The notes under the pieces were generated by a model, which saw only the letters and a program-made list of their open reading frames with translations, had not been told where the DNA came from and ran no database searches. A stretch of 64,000 bases of DNA, taken from positions 1 to 64,000 of the forward strand of contig WHVA01000162.1 in the NCBI GenBank assembly GCA_015179125.1, written 5' to 3'. The DNA is from Gautieria morchelliformis (Eukaryota; Basidiomycota; Agaricomycetes; Gomphales; Gomphaceae). A program made the translations under genes and the position numbers. Shown in pieces: positions 42,890-54,900 of the stretch. The number at the start of each line of letters is the position of its first letter. Positions within the stretch are counted from its first letter, which is position 1.

Positions 42890-43936
42890 CGTCGTTCAAA
42901 TCCTCCAAGACCACCGACATAACTGTCATCTGGTTCTGGAAGGACAGCAACTGCTGTTCCTGAACCGCCGCCATCTCCACGAGGATGTTCCGGACCCCGC
43001 GTTGGGTTTTCCGGATCCCCCTCAATGACTCCGCAATGTCAAGCAGTGGGGACACCATGGAGAAGCGGTTGAGCACCGCTGTCTCCGAGGTTCCGGTCAC
43101 CGGAAATCCTTCCGCCTTCTTTCCGCTCGGTCCCAGTTTCGACTTGGGGGTTTCATGCCCCTCGGTCTCGACCCTGCATCTTTTCCACTCCACCCTCGCG
43201 GCACACCCATCCACCATGCAATGTCGCTTCTTGTCCCGGCCCCGCGGATTTTCCGACCACACACACTCCAGGCCCTTGACAGCTCTCGCAACTCCAGTAT
43301 CTGGGCCATTTTGTCCTTCCGAGCCTGTTGGAACTCGTCCGCCCTCCGTTTCCGTTCCGCAACAATATTCGGCATGGGAGCAATGTCTTTTTGCTTCCCC
43401 TTGCCCTCTGGGGGCGGCGTGCTTTCCGCAGAGCTTTCCGCTTCCGACTCCCCCTCGGATTCTACAACCCTCTGGCAGTTTTGTTTCCGTGAACTCCAAA
43501 ACACCACAGGACGTTTCTGACTCACCCATTTGTTCCCCACCTTTCCCGCCGCGGCCTTGTCTTCCACAGCTTTTTTGGCCACGTCCTGTTTCCGCTGCTC
43601 CTCGCGGAGGCGCGACTCTTCCTTGCGGCGTTTACGGTCTTTTTCTTCCCTCTCCTTCCTCTCCTGTTCCTTCCGCTCCTGTTCCTTCCGCTCCTGTTCC
43701 TTGAGCTCCTTCTCCTTGCGCTCCTCCTCCAGACACTCCCTCTCTTTCCGCGTGGCTTCCTCGGCCTTGCACTTTTCGGCCAGCTCCTTCTGCGCAAGCA
43801 TATCAGCAAAGTGCTGCTTCTTCTTGGCACTGGTCATTTTAGAGAAATCGATTGGAGTGCTCATGATGGATCGAAGCGAAGACGCGTTTGTTTCCCGCCT
43901 ATCTTTCAAACTCTGACGCGTTTGCTCACAGGTCAC
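42890..43936 (-). other. Long charged frame antisense to gypsy 3' end
   Basis: Reading frames of 237-279 codons opposite to the element with the LTR at 43986. The N-terminal part has MTSAKKKQHFADML and a Glu/Lys/Arg repeat (ERKEQERKEQERKEREEKDR) predicted to form a long helix or coiled coil. A Cys-containing region and a basic segment follow. Composition and placement match the antisense frames at 34406 and 63667. It could be a regulatory or RNA-binding accessory protein of the element or an unrelated captured gene; no known domain is recognised. Confidence 0.55.
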
Positions 43937-44643
43937 ATGATTCCGACTTGTGTTCTCACGGGGCTCGACCTTAGAAGGGAGATACTGTTACGACTGTTCA
44001 TTTCCGACTTCCGACCTTCAGTTCCGCAACACATTCCGCTCCTCCGATATTTCCGACATCCCGCCCCTTGTACATTTCCCTTGTTCTTTCGACTCTATTA
44101 CTCAGACCCACCGGACCTACCTCACCGTTCATCAAGACCATATGTCTGGCCCTCCTTGTGTTTCGTTGTCAGACATGTTTTCCCGATCCCTTGTTCTTTG
44201 CCATTGTTTTACCTTACCCTGAACCCCCCTTGTAGTCCCATTGTTTCCCGATTAGTTAGTTCCCACGCATTGTCTACTTGACTTCCGCTTCCCCGGAATT
44301 TGCTTAGTACCATATCATTACCTGTTGTCTCAGCTCTTTGTATAAAAGCCTGTCATGTATGTCTCTTATTCTGCAATCAGATAATCGCCTTCGATACTTG
44401 ATTTCCTTCGCTCTATCTCCTGTTCTTAGCACAGCGAGTCTAGCAAGACCTCAGTCTCCGCTTCCGTCTTCCACCTTCCACCTCAGTTCCGACTCAAGTT
44501 CCGACCAACCTCTAGTTCAGTACTTTCCGACTTCCGACTCATTTCCAAAATACTTAGGACGATAGTTCATTGGGGGTGCAACCTATAAGTTGAAGCCACT
44601 GTCCTTTCCAGTTCCGACTTAGCGGAAATCTCGATACGTAACA
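42891..44643 (+). mobile_element. 3' end of a gypsy family 3 element with its LTR
   Basis: Plus-strand element 3' end. The LTR 43986-44643 starts TGTTACGACTG, ends ATACGTAACA and has TATA-like GTATAAAAGCC at about 44339. It is preceded by a purine run AGAAGGGAGA that fits a polypurine tract. Upstream lies only a minus-strand reading frame (43936 to about 42890), antisense to the element. The LTR orientation is set by homology with the 45007 LTR, which precedes plus-strand gag. The remaining pol is missing; the antisense frame abuts RT of the minus-strand family 3 element at about 42890. Confidence 0.75.
43986..44643 (+). repeat. LTR of gypsy family 3
   Basis: 658 bp, same family as the solo LTR 15859-16536, with shared ends TGTTAC...GTAACA. 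The flanks (GATAC left, AGTGT right) do not match, so it is a 3' LTR whose element is incomplete, or a rearranged copy, not a clean solo LTR. Confidence 0.85.
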
Positions 44644-45006
44644 AGTGTATGGGGCAGCATGGTAGTGTATGGGGTAACCCACCGGGTACATTGGAGGGTA
44701 GTGTACAGGGCAGCTCATAGGATAGCATACTGCATAGGGGGTAGCATAAAGGGTAGTTCACAGGGTGGCACACAGGGTGGTGTATGGGGTAGTGCACATG
44801 GTAGTGTACAGGGTAGTGCATAGGGTAGTGTACAGGGTAGCACATAGGGTAGTGTACTGGGTAGTGTACAGGGTAGCATATGGGGTAGCGCATGGGGTAG
44901 CATACAATGTAGCCCACAGGGTAGTTTCTGGTAGCACACATGATAGCATACAGGGTGGCATACAGGGTAGTGCATGAGGTAGTCCACAGGGTACATTATA
45001 GGGTAG
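44644..45006. repeat. 12-bp minisatellite, consensus GGGTAGTGTACA
   Basis: About 30 imperfect 12-bp units fill the 363 bases between two LTRs. Because 12 is a multiple of three, every frame stays open and reads tetrapeptide repeats (for example CYPVHYPV on the minus strand). The open frames here are therefore artefacts of the repeat, not genes. The gypsy family 2 LTR begins inside a unit (GGGTAG|TGTTAC). Confidence 0.92.
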
Positions 45007-45455
45007 TGTTACGACCCGTTCCCGGATCCGGACCAAAGCTCGGCTTCGGCTCTCTTCGGGAACCTCGGTTATATCTCAGCTTCCTTCAGGTTTCCCTTCG
45101 CACTTCCCATCACCCCTGATTCCCTTATTAACTAGTTCCCCGTTTGTCCGCCCTTTGTTTCCCCTGACTGTTGATCCCATCATGTTCTCTTCGCGACCCT
45201 GCATGCTACTTTACTATATAGACCTCCAGTCCATGTACAGTAGCTCCTCAGTTCAGATATCAAATTAGATTATCCTACTTGAGACCCTTTGATTGCTATC
45301 GCAACATGTATCTCGGCTTATATCCGAGACAGATCCTGAAATTAGGGCGGAGCATAGAGTGGGCGCAACCCAAGAGGTTGAAGCCAGGCCTTCCAACCCA
45401 AAACCCGAGTTTTGGCCTAGTATAGCCAAACTGCGGTATGAACACAACCTTAACA
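45007..45455 (+). repeat. 5' LTR of gypsy family 2
   Basis: 449 bp, TGTTACGACCCG...AACCTTAACA, TATA-like ACTATATAGAC at about 45213. An antisense solo copy lies at 3323-3774, and a diverged tail at 20201-20512. Confidence 0.9.
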
Positions 45456-48400
45456 GTATATCTGAACTCTCCACACTCTTTGTTCAGAATGCTGATCACC
45501 CGATCTTACACCCGTGCCGAAGGCAACCACATAACGCCGACAATCGAAGCTTGGCATGCACAAGGTGCTTCAAGCGTCCTGGAAAACCCCCCGTTCCGTC
45601 ACCGGTATTCCAACCCCCCTTCAGTACAACCCGCACCCAGGCGCCAAGTAATTGGTGCTGGCCGAGGGCACGTCAGCAAAGTTCCCGAAGAACTGAACGC
45701 TGAGCCCCCCGAGCTGAGTGACCCTGGCGATGGTGGTGGAGGTGGCGTTGATTCCGATTCCAGTTCCAAGCATAATTCCGATCCCAAAGTAGCAGGCCCG
45801 AGACCTAATCACAACCCGAATGCAGTAGCAAACGGTGAGGAACAGGTTGGGCGACTGCTCACGGCTTTGGAAAAGCTCACAGACAATGGGCTTGGTGGTG
45901 GAGGAGACTGAAGTGACTCGAAGGTTAAACTCCGGGAACCCGACCAGTTTGATGGCTCGGACCCGAAAAAGCTCCGAGGATTCCTTCTCCAGTGCACATT
46001 GAATTTCCGTGCCAAACCCCAAGCATTCCGAGCTGGTTCTACGAAAGTGAACTACATTTTGTCCTTCCTCAAGGGAACAGCTCTGGATTATTTTGAGCCC
46101 TACCTTGCAGATGACCCAGCTGACGAACCCGCATGGGCTTCAGGTTATACGGCATTCACGGAAGAGCTCTACCTAAATTTCGGTCCCTACGACCAAGTTG
46201 CAGATGCCGAAATTGAGCTTGAGAATTTGGTCATGAAGGATAACCACAAGGCAACTCAGTTTTTCATCGAATTCTACAGACTTGCATCCGTCCTTCAGTA
46301 CAACGATTCGGCTTTGCATCACTGAGCCTACTTGGCTCTGCTAAAGCGAATCAAGGACGAAATGGTGCACTTCAACAAACCCCGAACCCTTGACGACCTC
46401 CGAGACCTCATTCAGAAGATAGACAAGAGGTATTGGGAATGTCGCAGTGAACTCTCTCGCGAAACTCATTCTGCCCTCAAACCCGAGGCCAAGAATGACA
46501 GGTCGGCCAACCAAAACCGAGGCTCACAGAACAATGACCGACGTCAAGGTCAAAGTTCCGGCAACTCCAACGCTAATGCCGGTAATAACCAAGGCAAAGG
46601 CAAGGACAAGCCAAAAGGGAATAATAAGTCCGAGGGTCAGAAAAAAACCAAACCGGACAGACTTGGCAAGGATGGCAAACTCACGCCCGCAGAACGCCAG
46701 CATCACATGGATAACAACCTCTGCTTAGTATGTGCGCAGAGTGGCCACCATGCTAAGAAGTGTCCGAGAGCCACGTTGGCCCGGGCAGCCACGGCTTCTG
46801 ATGGGAAGACGTCCGATGAGAAAGCTGATAGCTTGGCTTTGGGCGCGAAAAAATAGTCAGCGGCCCTACGGCCTCCGCGCATACCGAGGGTCGTGTTGAC
46901 TCGGCTTGCGCATTGGGGGAGGTAAGAATCAATGCTTCTGCTCTCTGTTCCCCGAATTCTCTTGTAGTTAGTTTATCCTCGTTTCTGCTCCCCAACCAAA
47001 AGTTTAAAGCACTAGTAGATTCCAGTTCTACCCACTGTTTCATTGAATCAGTTTTTGTAAGTAGGAATAGTCTGAAAACCCGATCCATAGATCCAATCCC
47101 CCTCTGCTTGTTTGATGGTAGTACAAACTCGGCAATTACTGAAGCTGTAGAGCTACCTATCCGTTTCCCTGATGGTCACACCCATTCCGTAGACTTTATG
47201 TCACCCCCCTTGATTCGTCTGTTTCGGTAGTTCTTGGACACAACTGGCTCACCCACTACAATCCATTGATTGACTGGGTACTGGGCAGTATTATATTCCG
47301 AACTACCCTTCTGGGCAGTCCTGTGGACAACCTGCCAGCTTCAGCTGCTCACGCCTCTACGGCCAAGACCAAGCCAAACCCGAACTTGGAAGCTCCCTGA
47401 GTGGCTCTCCTGAATGCAGCGGCATTTTACCCTGCCTGCAAACTAGAGGGTTCACAATGTTTCCAGCTAAACCTGGCACAACCCGAACCCGAGACGTCGG
47501 CCCGTTTTGCCTCTGTGCAACCCGATCCGGTGGATATAAAGGATGTTCCGAAGGAGTATCACGACTTCGTGGATGTCTTTAGTAAATCCAAGGGTGATGC
47601 CTTGGCTCCCCACCGACCCTACGATCTGAAGATCACTCTGGAGGATGGTGCTACTCCTCCTCAACCCCTGTTGTACTCACTCTCTACCTTGGAGCTTGCC
47701 ACGCTCCGAGCTTTCATTGATGAGCACCTGAACATGGGTTACATTTGGCCCACTCGGTCCTCCCATGGAGCCCCTATCCTCTTTTTCAAAAAGAAGAGTG
47801 GCGAACTTCAGCTCTGAGTGGATTTACAAGCACTCAATAAGATTATGAAGAAGGACCGCTATCCACTCCCGCTGATTACCAACTTGCTGGATGCACCCCG
47901 AAAGGCTCGGATTTATACCAAAATCAATCTTCGGCATGCATTCCACCTTGTCTGAGTTGCTGAAGGTGACGAGTGGAAAACAGCATTCCATACCCGGTAC
48001 GGCTTGTTCGAATGGCTAGTCATGCCTTTCGGCTTGACCAATGGTCCTGCGGTTTTTCAACGTTTCATGAATGATGTCTTTGGAGATATGCTTGATGTAT
48101 GTGTCGTCATATACCTTGACGACATACTCATCTACTCCGATGACCTGGTCAAACACAGGGAACACGTCCATGAAGTACTGCGGCATCTTTGGAAACATCT
48201 ACCATTATTCCGATATCACGGTCCCCCTAACCCAGCTTACCCAAAAAGTCACCCCGTGGGCGTTTACCAAAGAATGCCGAAAGTCCTTCAATCACCTCAA
48301 GGAGGCTTTCACTTTGGCTCAGATTCTGTCACATTGGATTCCCGACCGGCCTATGGTCATGGAAACCGATGCCTCGGATTATGCCCTCGGCGCAATCCTG

Positions 48401-48490
48401 TCTTTGTTCAATGAAGAGAGTGTCCTGCACCCCGTCACTTTCCATTCCCGAACAGTTTCCGGTGCCGAATTAAATTATGATGTCCAAAAT

Positions 48491-48502
48491 AAAGAGCTAT
48501 TG
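48491..48502. repeat. LINE copy 2 target duplication, left copy
   Basis: AAAGAGCTATTG, found again at 61566-61577, where the gypsy reading resumes (...KELL before, then AIFEAF after). It brackets LINE copy 2 plus the gypsy inside it. Confidence 0.9.
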
Positions 48503-49793
48503 AAACTTTCCCACGCCTACCACCACCATCGAAACTAAAAAATTCCCGTAACTACACTACATCACAACCTGACAGTAGATAGTGGAACGTACAGTCACGC
48601 TAAATACGAGTTGGGAGCTTCTGACACGAGAAGCAATCAAAATGACCACGCCAACAAGCACGGAAGGTCAACCCGTAGGGGCCACGTACTCAGCAAGAAC
48701 GAGAGCGGGGACCGCACAACAAGGTGAGCAGCCCAAGACGAGAGGGGAACTAATAGACAGCGCGAACTCCACGGTGCGGAACAGGGAGCAAGCACGTAAC
48801 TATCTGGACAGAAACCAATACGTGTGAAGGAGGACCGATCTCGCACGAAAGCCTGAGCTATGCACTCTTGTGCATGGCCCAAAGTACCACACACAAAGCT
48901 CTGAAGGAGGGAGCGAGAGCAGTAGCGATCTTAATGTTGGATGCATTGGCGAAGGGTCTAGGGGAGCAGGTGATAAAATATGTGGAGAAGAGGTTGGATC
49001 CGGTCATGCGCAAAGCAGAGGAGACGACAGATGCACTCAGAGTGGCAGCATACGACACAATTAAAGCGGCGGACCAAGCAGCAGACGCGCTCGAAAACAG
49101 CACGGGGGGCAAGGGGGCAACAGGACCGGCCTCCGAGTGGACATACGCAGCGGCACTGAAGGGCTCGGTCCCACTCGCACATCCCAACACCCTGGCTAGA
49201 GCCAAGGCACGAAACCGACAGATCCTAATCACAAAGACCCAGGGACAGAACTCAATCCGTTCGAGGAGCTCACCGAACAGGAACTCGTTGCCAAAGCCAA
49301 CGAGGCGGTGGACCACATGGACACGCTGGAGGAAGGTGAAGAGCTGAGATTCATTGGGGTCAAAAAGCTGGCAAATGGGGGCATAGTCTTTGACTTGGAG
49401 TCACAGGCGGCAGCGAGCTATATCCAAGCCCGCAAAGAAGACTTCCTACAAATTTTAGCGCGTCCGCGGTGGTCAAAGAACGGTCGGTTTCGGTCATCGT
49501 AGAATACGTCCCGGTCAGCCATTCCCCAGATGCCTTGTCGGAAAACATGAGGATCGAGCACAATTCAGGGCTTCCCGAAGGCTCGCTCCAGTCAACGAGA
49601 TGGATCAAACCAGCGCAGAGACGCAGCCCAGGGCAGCGCACAGCGCACATCATAGCACGGTTCAACACCGCCGAGGCGGCAAATCTGGCGATTAGGGACG
49701 GCCTGATCGTCGCGGGAAAAAAGAACATGGGCCAGGAGAATGCGAAGAGAACCACGAAGATGCCTGAAATGCCAGAAGTACGCGAGGCACCTG
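48503..49793 (+). pseudogene. LINE copy 2: leader and ORF1, interrupted
   Basis: 5' end of the LINE, AAACTTTCCCACGCCTACC, as in copy 1. ORF1 starts at ATG 48642 (MTTPTSTEGQPVGATYS), with TVRNREQARNYLDR near 48770, KALKEGARAVAILMLDALAK near 48890, NGGIVFDLESQAAASYIQA near 49375 and SHSPDALSENM near 49520. It reaches the first zinc knuckle before the gypsy LTR at 49794 cuts it. At least three frameshifts are seen relative to copy 1 (near 48826, 49235 and 49470), so it is inactive. Confidence 0.85.
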
Positions 49794-50007
49794 TGTAAAG
49801 GTGTCGATCTTAAGACCTTGTATCACAAGGGCACAACAGAACTTGACCAATGAGTGGTATTCTGAATGCTACGTAGTGACAGGTAAGAGTAAGATGCGAT
49901 GGGAACCGCTGGCCGGTTCCCACGCATAAACTATACAGTGGGTCCCTAAGGGGCCCACTGGGAGTATGTAATAACTAATGTACATGTAGATACACAGGTT
50001 ATTTACA
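49794..50007 (-). repeat. 3' LTR of gypsy family 1 copy B
   Basis: 214 bp, TGTAAAGG...ATTTACA on the plus strand, about 98% identical to 2258-2472. Preceded on the minus strand by a polypurine run. Confidence 0.92.
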
Positions 50008-50036
50008 CCCTCCCCCTCTATAGATAACTATAGGGG

Positions 50037-51968
50037 TTAACTACTACTCATAGAGGTCGTCCATGAGGGAGTCCTCCAGAGTGGCTGATACGACGATGTG
50101 TCGTCGTACGGGGCCGGAGGAGCAAGTGACTCCTCCGGGGGCACCTCCGCATCATCGGTGGTGATTGGGTGATGCTGGTCGGCCTCACCACTCGCGGCGG
50201 TCTCCGCTGGGGTGCTGGGGCCCGTGTCCTTGCGGAGCATGGCCTCAACGGCCGGGTCCTCTGTTTGAGGAGGGGGCTGGAAGCGCGCCAGATCTTGGTC
50301 GAGCTGAGCGTGAGTGAGGGGTCGCGGCACTGCGGCCCTCACGTGGCTGGTCTCAATGACCTTTTGTTGGCCCTCACGGGCGGCGGCGCTGAATGCCGCG
50401 CCGGTGATGCTGCGCTGAACGTAATGTTCAATGCGCACTGCTCGCTCGCGAGTGACTCCCGCGTAGCGGGCCAACCATCTCGCAATCTCCGTGAGTGGGA
50501 TGTCGGGGCCGGCTCGGCCCTCCACGGGGAACGGGCCCGTGATCAAGAACCGCAGGGTGGTGCTTTGAGGTGTTAGCACTTCCCTGGCGTCGACGAGGCT
50601 CGACCATTGGTCCGTTGAGCCGAAGAGGTGAGTAGCCTGCCCTTAGCGGTGATGCGACCCCTTTGACCCGGGGTGCAAGGGCCTTCAACCACATCCAGAC
50701 GTCCATGTATCTAGGTTGAAGGTGCCATCCGCGTTGTCATGGATGGCGGAGGGGATTCCTTCAGGGTTGTGTATCCAACCCTTCAGGATGGCCGCGATAT
50801 TGTGCGGGGTACCGCCGCTATCACGAGACAATCCCTTTTGGGATTGCGAGCACGTTGTTCGCGCTCATGCGTTTGAATACGCCGATCATCTGCACGTACG
50901 CGCAATCTGCGGCATTTCTTTTGCCCGCACTATGAGTTCGACGAAGCGTGGGTCGTCGAGCGGGCAGACGTCGTACCATTGGGTACGACCTTGTTGGGCC
51001 TTTCCTACCGGTCGTGGTAGGAGGCCCGTCTCGGAGATCGGTGGATCTCCGAGTGGGATGAGCCTTCCCTCCCCCGGGTAGGGAGGATGAACAGACTCAA
51101 CTGTCCCCGCCGGCGGAGGTAGGGCCACGCCAGGCCCGATGTACTGGGCCTCGACCTGTGCTATCCGCCGCTGAAGGGCGGGGTCGTGGATGGTGTGTGA
51201 CGATGACGCCGCTAGGTAAGCGCTGATTGCGCTTCTTCTTTGGCTGCTCTGCCAGCCGCTGTGCCTGTTTGGGGTCGTACGTCTTCCAGACAGACGAGTC
51301 GGATTCCCATCCATCTAGGACGCCGTACACAGAGTCGGAAGGTGAGCTCTGCCCTTCCGTTGTTGTCGTGGTTGGCATCGGCACCGACAATGGGGACGCG
51401 AGCCCCGATGTTGCGCGTGCCGGCAACGGGCCGTCACGCGAGGTGAAGACGGCCCGGCCACTGGGTCTGTGGCTGGGTCATGTCGCGGCCTTTTTGAGGC
51501 AGCGTGGACCAGGGTAACCTGGAGCTGGGCTGCACTCAGTTGCTGCTCCAGCTCCTTGATCCTGGCACGCTCGGTTACGAGCGCATCGTTGCGGTCCTCA
51601 ACCACGCGTTCTAGCTCCTTGACCTCTTTTTTGAGGTCGTGGACGTGCCGGAGGGGCTCCTCTCACGGGTCACGCGTGATGCCCCTTGGGAGCCATCCCC
51701 AAGCTGCATCGACGGCGTCGCCGATGTCTTCATCCCGCAACTTGACCTTGCGGGTGCCAGTCGCAGCCCTCAGATGCACGGCGTAGTCCGTGCATGTCGC
51801 GCAATCGTCGGGGTGGACCATGGCGAGGGCGTCCTCCCATCCCACGATCGTCCAGTGCTCCTGGTCTATCGGAGCACAGAGAATGTCCGCGGCCCCTTGT
51901 CTCGGGGCCGTTGTTCGCGCTGTGGACGTTGACGGGTCAATGTCCATCCCATCTTTGGGGGACATCAT
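50037..51968 (-). other. Extra reading region downstream of pol in gypsy family 1
   Basis: About 1.9 kb between the chromodomain and the 3' LTR, in the same direction as pol. It reads, in pieces, an acidic start (MMSPKDGMDIDPSTSTA) with CATCTDYAVH, a coiled-coil-like stretch (ELERVVEDRNDALVTER, RIKELEQQLSAAQ) and a C-terminal part with PLTEIARWLARYAGVTRER. No known domain is recognised. Typical gypsy elements lack it. It is a possible third gene of the element. Confidence 0.5.
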
Positions 51969-54900
51969 CTTCGTGGGTAGATGATGGTGGTGGTTGCTTC
52001 CAAGAAGCGATGCGCCCTTGGAAAGATCCGAGGTGAAAATTTAACCGCGCCGCGGCCGGCGCGTCATGTGGTCTGCACGTGACAGACGCGTCTAGTGGCG
52101 TCTGGGGAGGTCGCGTGGCTTGCCCACCCCTCGAAGCTCTAGGTAGATGTCCAGGGCTTCAAGGTCCTTGCAGGACGATATGGGTTCCCATGTCACGTCA
52201 CCTAGGGTCCATTCCAGGTCCGTCGAGTTTATCCATCGATGTGCAATAATCTCGTCGACGAGCCACTCCTCGTCGTCATTTGCTCCGAAGTCATAAAATG
52301 ACTTGGCCTCACGACGAGGGAACAATTCGTCGTTGTTAGCCTCGTATCGCCATACGAGGCTGGAATGGAAGACCGGTGAAATGCGACGGCTTTTCAGTTC
52401 ATCGGGAAGATCAAGGGTCACCGCCGAGGCGTCGTTGTGAGCCTCGACGACGTGGTATGGTCCGATGTACCGCGGGACTAGTTTTCTGGCTCTTCCTTTC
52501 GGGAGAGTTAAGTTTTGTGTCGAGAGGTAGACGCGGTCTTGGCCGCGTACCTGTCGCTCGCCATACGTTTCTTATTTGCGTGAAACGTTTGCGTCACTCG
52601 ATGCTCTATGATTGCATCGTGTGCTGCCATCAGGTTCCATTTTGCCTGATGTGCAAACCGGGCCACCCCTTTGAACGGGGTGTCCGCGGCTATGGGGATG
52701 TCTATCCGCAGCATATAGCCGTGGATCAGCTCGAAAGGGGCGAACCCTGTGGTCGCACTGACGTTGCTGTTGAGGGTGACCTCAACCATTGGGCATTTCA
52801 TTGCCTAATCCTTCTGATCGTCTCTGATGACCGCGCGCAATATCTGGCCGATCGAGCGGTTTGCCCGCTCGGTTGCTCCATCCGTTTGTGGATGGAAGGC
52901 AGTTGACATGAGGAGCTTAGTCCCCATGAGTCGCTGGAGTTCACGCCAGAAGATCGACGTGAATTTTGAGTCTCTCTCCGAGACGATGGAGTCGGGAACT
53001 CCGTGTAGTTGGATGACCTCCTTCAGAAACAGCCAGGCTACTCCCTTGGCTGACACGCTCGTCGTGGTTGGTACAAGGTGTACGAGCGACATTAGTTGGT
53101 TGATGACTACCATCAGGTAGTCGCAGTCATTGGATTTGGGCAGTGGCCCCATGAAGTCGATGCCAATCGACTGCCACGGCCTATCCGGAATGGGTAGGCT
53201 GTGTAGTAGGCCTTTGGGCCGTTGTGGCCCGGTTTTCGTTCATCTGACACCTCGCGCACGATGTGCAGAACGCTTCTATGTCTGGGTTCATGCCCGGCCA
53301 CCAATATTCTCTTCGAATGTAGTTCGAAGTCTTCAGATGGCCGTAGTGGCCGACTATCTGATGTGCCCGATCGATGATAATTTCGATCAGCCTCCTTCCC
53401 CCTTGAAGAACAGAGCGGGGGACGGCAATGACGTCTCTCCTGAGCTGATTCTTAGTCCAGATCAGCCCGTCCCAGATTCCGAATCTTGGGTGCGTGTCCG
53501 GGTGCGCCATGATCTTTGTGAACATGGAGTCCCTATGGTACGCGTCTCGTAGGACCTTAGATAGGTCTACGCCTTGCTCGACGATCCGGCGCAGGGGTGC
53601 GCCATCATTCCCTGCGGCGATGGCTCTGACGTCATCGTCCTCGTCGCTGGACATGGCCACGTTCGCGGGCTCTGGTGAGCCCTCGTTTAATGCGGTGGCT
53701 TCCGTTACTCTTGCCTCTGTCTTCTCAGCGAGGCGTTTAGAGCGTCTTGTCGCCACTGTTCGCAGCTCGACATACCGGTCGGTGGGCAATAACTCACCGT
53801 CCGGATCTAAACGCGCATCCGCGTTCATGAAGACATGGTCCGGGTGATTGTCATCACTTGTGTCGCTCTCATAGTAGCGCGACAGGCAGTCCGCTACCTT
53901 GTTCTCTACACCGTCAACATGAACGGTGTTGAAATTGAACTGGGAGAGAAACTCTCACCATCTGACCTGTCGGTCAGATAGGCTCTTTTGGGTCTCTAAG
54001 TATTCGAGTCCCTTGTGGTCTGTGACGAGGGTGAACCTTCGCCCCAACAGTTTGTCCTCCCATTTCATGAGAGCCTCGAGCACCGCGATAGTCTCGTGCT
54101 CGTGAGTCCGGTAGTGTTGCTGAGCAACGCTGAACTTCTTTGACAAGAAGCCGGCTGGTCGACAAGTTTTCCAGTCGGGGCCTTGGCCGTAGACCGCACC
54201 GACGCCGGCTTTTGATCCGTCGGTGATCACCCAGATCGGCTCTGGGCACCTTGCGTCTACTGGACGCAGGATCGGGGCCTTACAGGCCAATGCCTTGATG
54301 CTTTGCCAGCATTTGTCGAGCAGTGGCGTCCATTCAAATGGACAGTTATTACGCGCACAGCCCGATAGCGGGCTGGTATATGCGCTAACATCCGGCATGT
54401 AGTGTGCCAGATACTGTACGAGCCCGAGGAAACGCTGGACGTCGTTGAACGTCCGTGGCCTGCGCCACTTGCGGATGCCTTGCATTTTATCCTCGTCGGC
54501 ATGTACCCCTCGGCCATCGATTATATGGCCGAGGCACTCCATTCGGATGGAGTAGAGGTCCGCCTTTTTCTTGCTCAGAAAGAGGTGGTTCTTCCTCAGT
54601 CGTCAAAGACGATGTAGAGGTGTTCTTCATGCTCTTTTATTGAGAGCGAGAATATGAAGATGTCGTCCATGTATACATGGACGAAGCGACCTATGCAGTC
54701 GCGGAAAATGGCTGTCATCAGCCGTTGGAATGTTGATGGGGCGTTACAGTCCCCCATCTGTATCACCTGGCTCCTGAAGGTGCCGAGGATCATGGCAAAG
54801 GCTGTCTTTGCTACGTGATCCAGATGGATCCGGATCTGCTCGTATGCTTCTGACATATCGAGTTTAGTTCGATATTGGCCGCGAGCCATGTCGCTGCATA

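Larger units (their letters stand above)
34406..42890 (-). mobile_element. Gypsy family 3 element, pol part, carrying two insertions
   Basis: Chromovirus on the minus strand: end of RT (42850-42450, [13 protein letters not shown]), RNase H ([14 protein letters not shown]), integrase 41760-40679 (zinc-binding HHCC, then SMDFIEKLP, HGSEFVSSFF and DGQTERTNQ), continued 35424-34787 with the chromodomain YLVKWAGYENTDEETSWIS. Interrupted by a solo LTR (41796-42188) and by copia 35430-40673. A plus-strand reading frame lies past the chromodomain at 34406-34654. Gag, protease and its own LTRs are missing. Outside the insertions it has only a few breaks. The RT side is joined at about 42890 to an oppositely oriented element. 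Confidence 0.87.
45007..48502 (+). mobile_element. Gypsy family 2 element, 5' half (LTR, gag, protease, RT)
   Basis: Chromovirus starting with a 449-bp LTR (45007-45455). Gag lies at about 45487-46856, with core TKVNYILSFLKGTALDYFEP and knuckle CLVCAQSGHHAKKC. Then come the retropepsin region near 46990-47230, RT 47690-48200 ([25 protein letters not shown]) and RNase H start ([14 protein letters not shown]). At 48502 LINE copy 2 is inserted, and the element continues at 61566. It is broken in several places. The outer element therefore spans from 45007 to beyond the window's end. Confidence 0.9.

Noticed and set aside
43986-44643. LTR as the 5' LTR of the adjacent minus-strand gypsy
   Set aside because: TATA placement and alignment with the 45007 LTR, which precedes plus-strand gag, show it is in plus orientation; it also follows a purine tract on the plus strand.
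44644-45006. CRISPR-like array
   Set aside because: Units are 12 bp, contiguous and degenerate, with no spacers; the genome is eukaryotic.
44567-45036. Tyr/Pro/Cys/His tetrapeptide open frames
   Set aside because: Products of the 12-bp minisatellite being read in frame; not genes.
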